Numbered from the stretch's first letter, positions 9,165 to 20,565 are shown. The stretch: DNA of 64,000 bases from Streptomyces sp. NBC_00250 (GCF_036192275.1 NZ_CP108088.1:124001-188000); one strand, 5' to 3'. Made by a program: numbers and translations. Notes: a model not told the origin generated them from the sequence alone.

Positions 9165-9172
<8 letters not shown>
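8354..9172 (-). CDS. xdhC: xanthine dehydrogenase accessory protein XdhC
   Basis: 272 residues from a GTG that overlaps the end of xdhB by 8 bp. It has the XdhC/CoxI N-terminal part with GSIGGGNVEAVA and CCGGTVSVLLEP, and the C-terminal Rossmann-like part with FGVGHVGMELARIL. The family binds and delivers sulfurated molybdenum cofactor to XdhB. It is the last gene of the xdhA-xdhB-xdhC operon, so cofactor maturation is encoded with the enzyme. Length is normal for the family. Confidence 0.9.
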
Positions 9173-11587
<2,415 letters not shown>

Positions 11588-11591
<4 letters not shown>

Positions 11592-13129
11592 GACGACACC
11601 GCCTCGGTGGTCTGCGCGTACGTCTTCAACAGGCTCTGGCCGAGCATCGCGGAGCGGTAGTCGGCGCTGGCTCGGTGATCGTCCATGGGGGTGCCCTCGA
11701 CCCGCAGCACCTCGGCCGCGGCCTCGACGGTCTCCGCCGTCCACGGCCTGCCCTCCAGGGCCGACTCGGTCGCGAGGGCGCGGATCGGGGTGGCGGCCAC
11801 GCCTCCCAGGCCGATGCGTGCCTTGCGTACGATCCCGTCCTCGATGTCGAGCGCGAAGGCGGCCGCGACGCTGGAGATGTCGTCGAAGCGCCGCTTGGCG
11901 ATCTTGTGGAAGGCGGTGACCGGAGACAGCGGCAGCGGGACCCGTACCGTTCGGATCAGCTCGCCGGGACGGCGCACGCTCTGCCGGTAGCCGGTGAAGT
12001 AGTCCGCGAGGGGGACCTCGCGCTCACCGTCGGTGTCGGTGAGCACCAGCGATGCCTCCAGCGCGAGCAGTGCCGGCGGGCTGTCACCGATCGGGGAGCC
12101 GGTGCCCAGGTTGCCGCCCAGGGTCGCGCCGTTGCGGATGAGCCGGGATGCGAACTGCGGGAACAGATCGGCGAGGAGCGGGACACCGCCGTCGAGGCGC
12201 CGCTCGATCTCGGTGAGCGTCAGCGCCGCCCCGATCTCGATGACGTCGGACTCGAACCGCAGCTCCCGCAGTTCGGGAAGACGGTCGACTGCCACCACGC
12301 AACCGGCCCGGCGGGAACGGATGTTGACCTCCACGCCCCAGTCGGTGGAGCCGGCGACCACCACCGCTTCGGGGCGCTCGCGCAGCAACCGCAGCGTTTC
12401 GGCCAGGGTGTTCCTGCGCAGGAACGAATTGGCGTCCTGTACGTAGTCGGTGGCGACCGGCGCGGGCGGGGACTGCTCTCGGCGCTGGGCGAGAGGGTCC
12501 TCGGCGATGGGCGTACCGACGGCGAATGCGGCGTCGCGGATGGGGCGGTAGCCGGTGCAGCGGCACAGGTTCCCGCTCAGCGCGTGCAGGTCGAAGCCGT
12601 TCGGACCGTGCTCGTGGTCGTGCTCGTGGTCGGTGCTGTCGCGGTGGCTGTGGCCGCGGGCGGTGTCGACGGTGCTGGTGCGGTGGGCACCGTCCGTCAC
12701 GCCCTGGGGGGACTCGGCGTTCACACGGCGGTCGGGGCGGTAGTACTCGGCGGCCATGCTGCAGACGAAGCCCGGTGTGCAGTAGCCGCATTGGGAGCCG
12801 CCGCGGACCGCCATCTCCTCCTGCACCGGGTGCAGAGTGGGCGCCGTGCCGGGCCTGCCCGCCGTGGCGAGGCCCTCCGAGGTGATGAGCTCCTGACCGT
12901 CGAGCGCCGCGGCCGGGACCAGGCAGGCGTTGACCGCCACCCAGTCGGTGGGCTTGTGCACCCCGGGCCGGGCCACGAGCACGGAACAGGCACCGCATTC
13001 GCCCTCGGCACAGCCTTCCTTGGTGCCGGTGAGGCCTCGTTCACGCAGGAAGTCCAGCGCCGTGGTGTGGGGCGCGGCGGGAGCGAGGGGTGTTTCCTTC
13101 CCGTTGACGGTGATCCGCGCGGCTACCAT
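11588..13129 (-). CDS. xdhA: xanthine dehydrogenase, fused 2Fe-2S/FAD subunit
   Basis: 513 residues from ATG 13129 (a weak GAAGG lies upstream). The N-terminal plant-type 2Fe-2S domain has Cys40, Cys45, Cys48 and Cys69. The second cluster has CGYC (114-117) and CRC (189-191), but the two pairs are split by an unusual Asp/Glu/His-rich insert (about residues 133-180, with GHSHRDSTDHEHDHEHG). The FAD-binding and CO-dehydrogenase-flavoprotein C-terminal domains follow from about residue 240 (NGATLGGNLGTGSPIGDSPP). The chain passes electrons from the molybdenum site through the clusters to FAD. First gene of the operon, coupled to xdhB. Confidence 0.92.
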
Positions 13130-13328
13130 GACGGGCCTTCGATTCGGTGCGAGATCGGTCGATTCATCATGTTCGCCAATTTTCCGGCAACTTTCTGTGC
13201 TCGGGGGGCGCCACGCCACGGAGGCGGGCGCGAAGCGGCACGCGACAGCGATGTGCCGGGGCCGGGGCGGTAGGGGAAGAAGCGGTATGTGCCGCGGAGG
13301 GGCACAGCAGAACGGCGTACTGGGCGTA

Positions 13329-13406
13329 CTAGCAGCCGTGCGCGATACGACCCGGAACCCAGACCGTGGTGTGGGCGAGGCGACTCAGATCGGAGCAGGT
13401 GTACAT
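13329..13406 (-). CDS. possible 25-aa leader peptide upstream of xdhA
   Basis: An ATG at 13406 follows a strong GAGGAGG (13417-13423, 10-nt spacing) and opens a 25-codon frame that ends in TAG at 13329-13331. The peptide starts MYTCSDLSRLAHTT and contains two Cys and two His. It sits about 39 nt after the predicted transcription start and 199 bp before xdhA. It could be an attenuating leader or simply a chance frame with a good ribosome-binding site. Confidence 0.4.
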   Translation of the reverse strand: MYTCSDLSRLAHTTVWVPGRIAHGC

Positions 13407-13451
13407 CCGCCGGTCGCCTCCTCTCGGTCGCCATGGGTGATCGTTGACCGC

Positions 13452-13480
13452 AAGCTAATGGCTGACGCCGAGGAGGTCAA
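13452..13480 (-). promoter_or_regulatory. candidate promoter of the xdh operon
   Basis: Reading leftward, TTGACC (13480-13475), a 17-bp spacer and TAGCTT (13457-13452) fit an HrdB-type promoter. Transcription would start near 13445, giving a leader of about 315 nt before xdhA that contains the 25-codon frame. Confidence 0.45.
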
Positions 13481-13541
13481 GCACGCGCCCTCAGTGCCGC
13501 CTCGTACGACCCACGGTCCACCGTAACCACCGACGGCCCGG

Positions 13542-13570
13542 GACTCCCGGCACGGGGTGTGCCGGGAGTC
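13542..13570. terminator. perfect 12-bp hairpin between xdhA and the PLC gene
   Basis: GACTCCCGGCAC (13542-13553) pairs with GTGCCGGGAGTC (13559-13570) around a GGGGT loop. It insulates the divergent xdh and phospholipase units. No gene ending into it was found on either side; apart from it, the promoter and the leader frame, nothing else was seen in 13130-13785. Confidence 0.6.
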
Positions 13571-13785
13571 TTGCGCCAGTCGATTCAAGGGCACACCATG
13601 CATGCGACTGACTGGTAGTTCAGTACCACCGGGTTCGCCAGGGGCAGCGGGGCGCCCCGCGAAGGTCGGCCGTGGCACACCGCTCCGCCTATCGACGATG
13701 GAGACGGGCGAAGCCTTCACGCCATATCAACTAATAGCCTCACAAACAGGGTTGAATGGAAGGTCGGCGCGCTACGCTCCCCCTC

Positions 13786-14907
13786 ATGCCGACCATGAAC
13801 ATGCCATCCCGGAGCCCCCGTCTCGGCGCGGCCCCGCGGTCCGGACCGTGCTCGGCCGGGACCACGTCCTCGACGAGACCCGTCCGGTTCTCCTTCGTCC
13901 TCCTACTCCTGCTGAGCCTTCTCGGGATACCGGCCCTGGCCAGTGCGGCGACGACCCCGCCCGCCCGATCCGTCACGGCCGCCGCCGCCACGGCGAACGG
14001 CTCCGCCGTGGCCCAGGCCCAGGCACGCTGGGGCGACCGGCGACTCGACCAGGTCTCCTTCCTCGGAACCCACAACGCGTTCACCAACTACGAGGACTCC
14101 CGCTGGAGTTCGGTGGGCCAGTCCGAGTCCATACGCCACCAGCTCGAGAACGGCGTGCGCGGCCTGAGCCTGGACACCCACTGGTACGAGCGCAGCACGT
14201 GGCTCTGCGTCATCAGCTTCGGAAGCGACTGCTACCCGAGCGACGTCTACCTCTGCCACGGCGAATGCAAGACCTTCGCCGGGGTCACGTACGCGCTGCC
14301 CCGTCAGTCCTTCCAGAGCAGCATGCAGACCGTGGTGGACTTCCTCGCGGCGAACCCCCAGGAGGTGGTGACCATCTTCCTGGAGGACTACGTCAGCGCC
14401 CAGCAACTGGGCAACTCACTCGGCCGGGTACCCGGCCTCGCCCAGATGCTCTTCCGGCCGGATGCGTGGAACGTGCGCCAGCAGGGGTGGCCGAGGATGA
14501 CCGACCTCGTCGGCTCGGGGAAGCGCCTGCTGATCTTCAGCGACGCGCCTGACCGTGAGCACCTGGGGGTCATGTACGACAAGGCCTGGACCGTCAGCAA
14601 CTTCTGGAGCCTCGGGGACCTCGGCAACGACCTCTCCTGCGTCAGCCGGTGGTCCGACGTACCGCTGGACCGTCAGGAACCGGGCTTCCGGCGGCTCTTC
14701 ACCATGAGCCACCATCGGAACGTTCCCACGGTCATCAACGCCGCTCTGGACAACGGGGCCAAACTGCGGGACCGCATCAACCAGCAATGCCGCCCGGCGG
14801 CCGGCGACCGCGACCCGAACTTCGTCTCGGTCGACTTCCACCGGACATCCGACGGGAGCGGCCACACGCCGGCCTCGATCGTCGCGGAACTGAACGCCCG
14901 CGACTGA
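13786..14907 (+). CDS. secreted phosphatidylinositol-specific phospholipase C-like protein
   Basis: 373 residues from ATG 13786; ATG 13756 and 13795 are also possible and none has a convincing ribosome-binding site. A long basic N-region is followed by a hydrophobic core (FSFVLLLLLSLLGIPALASA), a secretion signal cleaved near residue 55. The PI-PLC X-type barrel then shows the catalytic His motif FLGTHNAF and LSLDTHWY, with Cys pairs in CVISFGSDCY and LCHGEC. The family cleaves inositol phospholipids or related phosphodiesters outside the cell. It stands alone and is convergent with the FAD oxidase gene. Confidence 0.82.
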   Translation: MPTMNMPSRSPRLGAAPRSGPCSAGTTSSTRPVRFSFVLLLLLSLLGIPALASAATTPPARSVTAAAATANGSAVAQAQARWGDRRLDQVSFLGTHNAFTNYEDSRWSSVGQSESIRHQLENGVRGLSLDTHWYERSTWLCVISFGSDCYPSDVYLCHGECKTFAGVTYALPRQSFQSSMQTVVDFLAANPQEVVTIFLEDYVSAQQLGNSLGRVPGLAQMLFRPDAWNVRQQGWPRMTDLVGSGKRLLIFSDAPDREHLGVMYDKAWTVSNFWSLGDLGNDLSCVSRWSDVPLDRQEPGFRRLFTMSHHRNVPTVINAALDNGAKLRDRINQQCRPAAGDRDPNFVSVDFHRTSDGSGHTPASIVAELNARD

Positions 14908-15066
14908 GACCCCGCCGGCACCTCCCCGCAGCCCGCCAGTCGATGACGACCGGTTCGTCTCCAGGAACACGGTGACGCGGTGACCGACACGCCGGGGCAT
15001 GCACCAGGACCAGCCCGCCACCGGCCGGGCCGCACACCGCCGCGCGCCTGACGGGGCGAGGACGCC

Positions 15067-16677
15067 TCAGTCCACCAGCACCCCCGGGTTGAGGATGCCG
15101 TAAGGGTCGAGGGCGCCCTTGGCGGCGCGCAGCGCGAGGGCGAACGGCTCCGGCCGCTGGCGGTCGTAGCCCGGCCGGTGGTCGCGGCCGACGGCGTGGT
15201 GGTGGGTGATGGTGGCCCGGTGGCGGTGGAGCACCTCCCCCACCACCGCCTTCAGCTCGTCCCAGAAGGCGACCTCGTCCCCCGGGCGGCCCGCGGCGAG
15301 CACCGTGAAGTAGGGCGCCGCGCCGTCCGGATAGACGTGCGTGAGACGGCAGTTGACGGTGGCCGGGTGGCCCGAGATCTTGAGCGCCGCCTCGTTGACC
15401 GTCCTGCGGACGTCCTCGACGAGGGCGGGGACACGGTCCCAGGTGGCCGCCGTCTCGAAGGTCTCCGCGACGGCACCCATCCGCGCCAGGCCGTCCCGGA
15501 GGTAGGGCATGCGCAGGAACGCCGACCGCCACGCGTTCACCGCCCCGTCGACGGGAGCACCGTCCGCACCGGCCCCGGACGGCTCGCGTCGGCCCCCGTG
15601 GGAGCGAGCCAGGTCGACGGCCTGTGCGAGCCGGGCGTCGACCGGGGCGTCGGCGGACTCGAAGCCCAGGACGAGGACGGCCGAGCCGTCCCGCGCGGCA
15701 CCGGCCAGCGCGGCCTCGCCGGAGTCGAGCAGCCGGCAGTTGGCGGGGGCGAGGTCGGACTGCGCGAGGGCGCGGACCGCCCCGAGCGCGGCGGCGAAGT
15801 CGTCGAAGGCGAGCGAGGCGGACGCCTTGTGGACCGGGCGGGCCTGGAGCCGTACCCACGCCTCGGTGATGATGCCGAGCGAGCCCTCCGAGCCGAGGAA
15901 CATCCGGTCCGGCGAGGGACCCGCGCCCGAGGCGGGCAGCCGCCACGACTCCGCGGTGCCGGCCGGGGTGACCACCCGCAGGGACTGGACGAAGTCGTCG
16001 ATGTGCGTGCGGCCGGTGGCATAGTGGCCGCCGGCCCGGGTCGCGAGCCAGCCGCCGAGGGTGGAGAACTCGAAGCTCTGCGGGAAGTGCCGGAGCGTCA
16101 GGCCGTGCGGACGCAGCTGGTTCTCCAGGCTCGGTCCGAGCGTCCCCGCCTGGATGCGGGCGGCCCTGCCCTCGGAGTCGACCTCCAGCACCCGGTCCAT
16201 CTTGGTCAGGTCGAGGGAGAGCACCGCGCGATGGCGGTCGCCCCGGTACTCGATCCCGCCCACCACCGAGGACCCGCCGCCGAAGGGCACGACGGCGACC
16301 CGGTGTTCGCCGGCCCAGTCCAGGAGGTCGGCCACCTCCCGCTCCCCCGTCGGGAACGCGACCAGGTCGGGGATCCGGCCCGGACGACCGCGCAGGGCGC
16401 GCGCGATGTCCCGGTACGCCTTGCCCATCGCGTGGGCCGCGCGGTCGCCCGGATCGGTGCTGATCAGCCGCGCCAGGCTCGCGGAGGGCTGGACGGCGGG
16501 TGCCCCGATGTCCAGATCGGCGATACGGGGTACGGGGAGCGGTCGGGCCAGGGTTCCGGGCAGCAGGGCGCCCATCGCCACGCACTCGGCGTCGTCGGGG
16601 TGGGCGCTCTCCCACCCCCAGCCCCACCAGGACCGAAGGGGGGCGGAAGGGGTCGGCTGCGTCGTCGTGCCGGACAT
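15067..16677 (-). CDS. FAD-linked oxidase of the alkyl-DHAP-synthase type
   Basis: 536 residues from ATG 16677, preceded by GGAG at a good distance. The N-terminal part is a PCMH/FAD-binding-4 domain with VVPFGGGSSVVGG; the C-terminal FAD-oxidase domain shows LKISGHPATVNCRLTHVYPDG and the family His cluster HRHRATITHHHAVGRDH. The relatives are alkyldihydroxyacetonephosphate synthases and related glycolate or lactate oxidase flavoproteins; a bacterial substrate cannot be assigned. It is divergent from a TetR regulator across a palindrome, so it is probably that regulator's target. Confidence 0.85.
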   Translation of the reverse strand: MSGTTTQPTPSAPLRSWWGWGWESAHPDDAECVAMGALLPGTLARPLPVPRIADLDIGAPAVQPSASLARLISTDPGDRAAHAMGKAYRDIARALRGRPGRIPDLVAFPTGEREVADLLDWAGEHRVAVVPFGGGSSVVGGIEYRGDRHRAVLSLDLTKMDRVLEVDSEGRAARIQAGTLGPSLENQLRPHGLTLRHFPQSFEFSTLGGWLATRAGGHYATGRTHIDDFVQSLRVVTPAGTAESWRLPASGAGPSPDRMFLGSEGSLGIITEAWVRLQARPVHKASASLAFDDFAAALGAVRALAQSDLAPANCRLLDSGEAALAGAARDGSAVLVLGFESADAPVDARLAQAVDLARSHGGRREPSGAGADGAPVDGAVNAWRSAFLRMPYLRDGLARMGAVAETFETAATWDRVPALVEDVRRTVNEAALKISGHPATVNCRLTHVYPDGAAPYFTVLAAGRPGDEVAFWDELKAVVGEVLHRHRATITHHHAVGRDHRPGYDRQRPEPFALALRAAKGALDPYGILNPGVLVD

Positions 16678-16700
16678 GGGCGCTCCAGAGGCCGCGAGTG

Positions 16701-16720
16701 AATTTACCAAGGGGTAAATT
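16701..16720. promoter_or_regulatory. palindromic operator between FAD oxidase and tetR
   Basis: AATTTACC (16701-16708), a 4-bp spacer AAGG and GGTAAATT (16713-16720) form a perfect inverted repeat in an A/T-rich island unlike the surroundings. It lies between the two divergent starts and just upstream of a -10-like TAATAT (16730-16735). This is the expected place for a TetR autoregulatory operator. Confidence 0.65.
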
Positions 16721-16741
16721 ACTTACTGATAATATCCATGC

Positions 16742-17377
16742 ATGGCAACCCCTCGTTCGAAAGCCGGCACCAAGGGCGTCCCCCAGCACCTGCGCCGGCA
16801 GCAGATGCTGGAAGCCGCCACGGAGGAGTTCGGAAGCCGCGGCTACGCAGCCGCCTCCCTGGCCGCCGTCGCGGAACGCGTCGGAGTCACCAAGACGCTG
16901 CTGCACCAGTACTTCGGCACCAAGGAAGACCTGTACGTCGCTTGCCTGGCGCCCGTCGGGGACAGCCTGCTCGACACGATCCGCACGGCCATGGGCGAGG
17001 AGGGAACGACCCCCCACACTCCCCTGCGGGTGCTCCGCGGCATCTTCGTCGCACTGGAGGGACGCCGGGAGGCGTGGTTCGTCCTCTACGACCGTTCCCT
17101 GCCGCCCGGCGGTGAGGCGGCCCGGACGGCGGCGATCTACCGGACGGCCATCGACGCGCTCGCGGCCGACGGCACCATCGAGCTGCTGCGCGCCGCCGGA
17201 TCCACCGACCCCATGGACGCCGACGTGCTCCGCCACGTCTGGACGGACCTGGTCGGCACCCTCGTCCGCTGGTGGGTCAAGCATCCCGAGGAGACACCGG
17301 AGGCCATGACCCGGCGCTGCGCCCGCCTCTTCACCGTCGCCGCCGCACTCACGGTCGACCCCGCGCCCCCGAGCTGA
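16742..17377 (+). CDS. TetR/AcrR-family transcriptional regulator
   Basis: 211 residues. The N-terminal helix-turn-helix is clear: QMLEAATEEFGSRGYAAASL, then VAERVGVTKTLLHQYFGTKEDLY. The C-terminal ligand domain is alpha-helical and unassigned. There is no ribosome-binding site; a TAATAT hexamer ends 6 nt before the ATG, so the mRNA is probably leaderless. The divergent FAD oxidase and the palindrome between them suggest that it represses itself and that enzyme, and its inducer may be an oxidase substrate (inference). Confidence 0.88.
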   Translation: MATPRSKAGTKGVPQHLRRQQMLEAATEEFGSRGYAAASLAAVAERVGVTKTLLHQYFGTKEDLYVACLAPVGDSLLDTIRTAMGEEGTTPHTPLRVLRGIFVALEGRREAWFVLYDRSLPPGGEAARTAAIYRTAIDALAADGTIELLRAAGSTDPMDADVLRHVWTDLVGTLVRWWVKHPEETPEAMTRRCARLFTVAAALTVDPAPPS

Positions 17378-17542
17378 CCGGAGGACCGTACGACGGCGAA
17401 GCCGGAGGAGCAGGAGGCCGCGGGCGGACTGAGGAGTAGCGACGGCTCATCCGGGACGCCCCCGCCCGGGCAGCGGACTTCGCCCACCCCTTCGCGCGCG
17501 GCATGGAAGGGGCCGTCCGCGCCGTGCGGCTCTCTTCACCGG

Positions 17543-17863
17543 TCACATGCCGGTGATGTCCCTGGCCCGCTGGAGCACGGAGTCGAGCGCGGCAACCCCG
17601 CCGTCGCGCCGCCTCGCGCGCGCCGCCCGGTCCTCCGGAACCAACCGTTCGGCGGTTCGCACGGCGTAGGCGTCCGGGTCGCCGAAGGCGGCCCGCGGAT
17701 GCTCACCCGTCTCCCCGCAGTACGTCGTGACCTCCTTGACCGCCCGGAGCACGACCGCCCGGTCCACGCCCGGCTGCATGGCGAGCCGTACCTGGAAACG
17801 CGCCATCCACTTCTCGCGGTCCTTCTCTCCCGCAGCGTCCGTCGTCCGGTCCTTCTTCGCCAC
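17543..17863 (-). CDS. small protein with possible HAAS-like domain
   Basis: 106 residues from GTG 17863 with GGGAG upstream. The sequence FQVRLAMQPGVDRAVVLRAVKEVTTYCGETGEHPRAAFGD (split here only for description) has the spacing of HAAS-type helical domains, where helices end in FGDP-Y. HAAS domains usually precede membrane domains that are absent here, so this may be a truncated or stand-alone version. Role unknown. Confidence 0.5.
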   Translation of the reverse strand: MAKKDRTTDAAGEKDREKWMARFQVRLAMQPGVDRAVVLRAVKEVTTYCGETGEHPRAAFGDPDAYAVRTAERLVPEDRAARARRRDGGVAALDSVLQRARDITGM

Positions 17864-18007
17864 GTGTTCTCTCCCGTGTGATCGGCAGCCGTCCGTCATG
17901 GAGTGGGACGTCGAGGCGGTCCGGTGAGTTGCCCGAGCGAGACGCCTTCGGGCCGCCGGCGACACCCTGCCCTGGCCCGGAGGCCCGGAATCTCACCTGC
18001 TCACGCT

Positions 18008-18350
18008 TCATCTGGCGTTGACCAAGGGCGAGTTCACGGCGTACCGCGATCTGGCCGCGGGCACCCGCCCGCAGCAGGGCGGGACCGCCACCGTGTGGTC
18101 GCGTAGAGGGACCAAGGCTCCATCCACGATGAGCACAGTCTCCTTGCGGAACCGCTTGCGCGGCCGGAGCGCGAGCAGGGGGCCCAGGTGTCTGATGACG
18201 CGGTCGGCCGCAGCCTGCGATGCCCCAAGGGACGGGGCAAGCTGACGCAGCGTCAAGTTCGTGCACCCGTACGCCGTGACCGGCAGCACCCGATCCTCCG
18301 GCGACAGCCCCCACGGCCTACCCCGCCGCAGGGCGCAGCGCGGTCACCAC
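18008..18350 (-). pseudogene. IS5-type DDE transposase remnant (N-terminal half)
   Basis: Reading leftward, the fragment gives GRPWGLSPEDRV, NLTLRQLAPSLGASQAAADR and RKRFRKETVLIVDGALVP, typical of the N-terminal half of actinomycete IS5-group transposases. The frame is broken near the start by a shift, and the sequence loses identity after about 18025. No inverted ends were identified. Confidence 0.75.
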
Positions 18351-18426
18351 CTTGGGGCCTCGCTCTGACTGCACAATGCTCAGGGCACCGCTGGGGCCGG
18401 CACGAGGATCTGATGAGGAGCAGGGC

Positions 18427-18930
18427 GTGGGGAGTCTTTTGAGGAGCGTCTCCGGGATCCGCTGGGGAGAACTGCGCGATGCGACAGGGGCTGCCGCTGA
18501 CGGGATTCCCCCTCTGCTGTCGCGGATCGCCTATGGGGATGAAGCCACGGCCCGCATCGCCATCGATGACCTGGGCGATGCCATCTGTGCGCTGGGATTC
18601 GTCGTCGGCGAGGCAACAGCTCCCACGGTCCCCTTCCTTCTCGAACTGGCCGGGTCCCCGCACGTGGCCTGCAAGGCCGAGCTGCTGGACCTGCTGGGAA
18701 GCATCTACCAAACCGACCCATGGCACTCCGCCGCTGGGGCGGCCCAGGTCCGTGACCACGACGCTGGTCGCCAGCGGCAATCCGGCTGGGAGGCAGCCGC
18801 AAGGACAGCCGTGTACGCAGGCCGGTCAATCATCGAGGGCGTCGCCTCCTCGGTCCGGCCGGAGGACGCGACGCCGGCTCGGAAGTTGCTGCAGGTGATG
18901 GACGGCACCCTGCCGCGCCCGAAGTCATGA
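18427..18930 (+). CDS. HEAT-like repeat protein, 167 aa
   Basis: Start GTG 18427 is chosen because AGGAG lies 8 nt upstream; an ATG at 18379 is the alternative. The product is all-helical with HEAT-like pairs (ATARIAIDDLGDAICALGF, then APTVPFLLELAG and ACKAELLDLLGSIYQ). Such short HEAT proteins occur in streptomycete accessory regions, often as binding or immunity-like proteins, but no partner is visible here. It directly abuts the IS5 remnant. Confidence 0.6.
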   Translation: MGSLLRSVSGIRWGELRDATGAAADGIPPLLSRIAYGDEATARIAIDDLGDAICALGFVVGEATAPTVPFLLELAGSPHVACKAELLDLLGSIYQTDPWHSAAGAAQVRDHDAGRQRQSGWEAAARTAVYAGRSIIEGVASSVRPEDATPARKLLQVMDGTLPRPKS

Positions 18931-18952
18931 GCGGCCCCTTGTGGGACAGCGC

Positions 18953-19375
18953 TCAGTCCGCCGTCACCCCCCAGTAGCCGATCGCCGACGGCTCGCCGTC
19001 CTCGTACAGGACGGTGCAACGGCCGAGGCCACGACGAGGGAAGAGCTCGTGGTCGGCCTGCAGGGAAGCCTCCCACTCCGCAACGGTGGGCCTGCCGTGA
19101 GGACACCAGGTGTGAAGCTCTTCCTCCGTCACCGGGCGCATGTAGGGGCCGTTTTCGGGCTCCGTCGCATCGACCGTGTGGACCTGGTCCAGGACGGTGG
19201 CAGTGCCACCGGTGAAGATGAACTCGGCCCAGTCCTCGCTCTCCCATAGCTCCGTCACGGTGCGGCCCGGGAAGCCGTGGTCGTCCTTGGCCAGTTCCGC
19301 CTCCTGGGTCCGGCGGAACGCGACCTCTAGGTCAACGTCGTACGGTCCCGTCTGCCACCAACAATTGCCGCCCAT
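18953..19375 (-). CDS. hypothetical protein, 140 aa
   Basis: Acidic soluble protein starting MGGNCWWQTGPYDVDLEVAF, with many Trp and a central WAEFIFTGGTATVLDQ strand. The pattern of a protein-specific N-terminus and evenly conserved-looking aromatic residues suggests a real gene of a streptomycete-specific family. No function assigned. It is convergent with the HEAT-like gene, 22 bp apart. Confidence 0.6.
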   Translation of the reverse strand: MGGNCWWQTGPYDVDLEVAFRRTQEAELAKDDHGFPGRTVTELWESEDWAEFIFTGGTATVLDQVHTVDATEPENGPYMRPVTEEELHTWCPHGRPTVAEWEASLQADHELFPRRGLGRCTVLYEDGEPSAIGYWGVTAD

Positions 19376-19698
19376 TGATCCGTCTGCCCCTCACTCTCGT
19401 GTTCGAGCCGAAGCCTAGACCGGCGCAAGAGCGGAGCGACGGAGAAGCCCAGCTCTCAAGCGGGCTGAGGCCGCCCGTGATCCGGACGATGAAACGTCTC
19501 CCAACAGCGCGGTCGACCTGCTTGAGCCCTGTCAGCTCCAGGTACCAGTCGTACGGAGCGAGGCCTGAGCCCAGGGCCTGAGCGGTCTCTCGACCTGACG
19601 CGCCAGGAGTGATCGGCCGGTCAGCTCCTCGGTCGTGTATCGAATATGGATCTTGAGAGGCAGCGGTCGTTCGACTGCGAGCCGCCGGTGAGCCAGGG
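19376..19698. other. non-coding stretch, nothing recognised
   Basis: No convincing gene, transposase fragment or strong hairpin was seen in these 323 bp. Confidence 0.4.
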
Positions 19699-20217
19699 TC
19701 AGGGCGCCTCTTTCAGGCGGGTGAGGGTGAAGACCAAGGACTCGACGTGCTCGGGTGAGCCCTCGCTGCCGTCCGAGAAGTCCGCGAACTCCAGGACCAC
19801 GTCGTCCTTGTCCCTGCGAGCCTTCACCTTCTCGCCGAGGCCGACCGCCCAGCCGCCCTGCATGGAGTACTCCCGGGACAGAGCCTCCTTGGCGGGCTCC
19901 GGAACCGACGGGATGCGGTAGGGCTCCGCGCCCTCACTGTCGACGCCGTCCATGGTGACCGTGAGGCGGGAGGCGTCGTACTCCCACCGGCCCGAGAGTC
20001 CCAACCGGGTCTCCGACCACTGTCCGTCGCTGGTGATGGTCAGGATCCCTTCGATGCCCGTGTTGGTCGTGAACCTCCAGGAGCCCTCGGCGAACGCGGT
20101 GACCGCCTTCTCCACCGGACTCCCGCACCCCGACACCGCGGAAGCGGCGATCCCCGCCAGCAGGTACCGGAGTGCTGCCCGACGGCCCACTAAGCCGACC
20201 AGATCACGCTTCCTCAT
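19699..20217 (-). CDS. putative Tat/lipoprotein, 172 aa
   Basis: Start ATG 20217 follows GGGAGGGGGAGG. The signal sequence VGRRAALRYLLAGIAASAVSGC has been read as twin arginine, hydrophobic core and lipobox Cys, so the protein is probably a lipid-anchored outer-surface protein exported by Tat. The mature part is beta-rich (WRFTTNTGIEGILTITSDGQ, then LGLSGRWEYDASRLTVTM), as in small lipocalin-like lipoproteins. Function unknown. An IS5 remnant begins just upstream. Confidence 0.7.
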   Translation of the reverse strand: MRKRDLVGLVGRRAALRYLLAGIAASAVSGCGSPVEKAVTAFAEGSWRFTTNTGIEGILTITSDGQWSETRLGLSGRWEYDASRLTVTMDGVDSEGAEPYRIPSVPEPAKEALSREYSMQGGWAVGLGEKVKARRDKDDVVLEFADFSDGSEGSPEHVESLVFTLTRLKEAP

Positions 20218-20309
20218 ACGATCCTCCCCCTCCCGGGCCCCGTTCGGGACGCCAGGCTCATCTGACAGCCAGAGGCGCAAGACTGCGCCGCTCTGCCGGC
20301 GCTGACAAG

Positions 20310-20565
20310 ACCCGACGTGCGGGCCGCCCTCCGGTTGCCGCCCGAGGCGATGCCCGCACTCGACCGCGTGGCGCTCGCGATAGTCGGCCGGGTCGCAATG
20401 CGGCGGTCGGCCGCCACGGCAACCTGGTTTTCCGCGGTTGCGCGCTTGGTCGGCCTTGTCCGGGATGGTGCAGCGGATCCCGGGGCGGCGCAGCTAGGCG
20501 CGGTGGCGCACCGTGGAGTCGACGCTCAGGTCCCACGTGAACCCACCGTTCTTGACGCTGCGTGG
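20310..20565 (-). pseudogene. IS5-type transposase remnant (C-terminal part)
   Basis: Reading leftward: FTWDLSVDSTVRHRA, a TAG stop, then LRRPGIRCTIPDKADQARNR and ADYRERHAVECG. These are blocks of an IS5-group transposase, with the stretch between the first two deleted. The frame then runs into unrelated sequence. Confidence 0.8.

Noticed and set aside
13123..13434. A 103-codon minus-strand frame before xdhA
   Set aside because: No ribosome site at its start and Arg/Pro-rich composition; the 25-codon frame inside the same region has a far better site.
13600..13660. tRNA-like stretch with GGTTCGC
   Set aside because: No acceptor or anticodon stem can be drawn.
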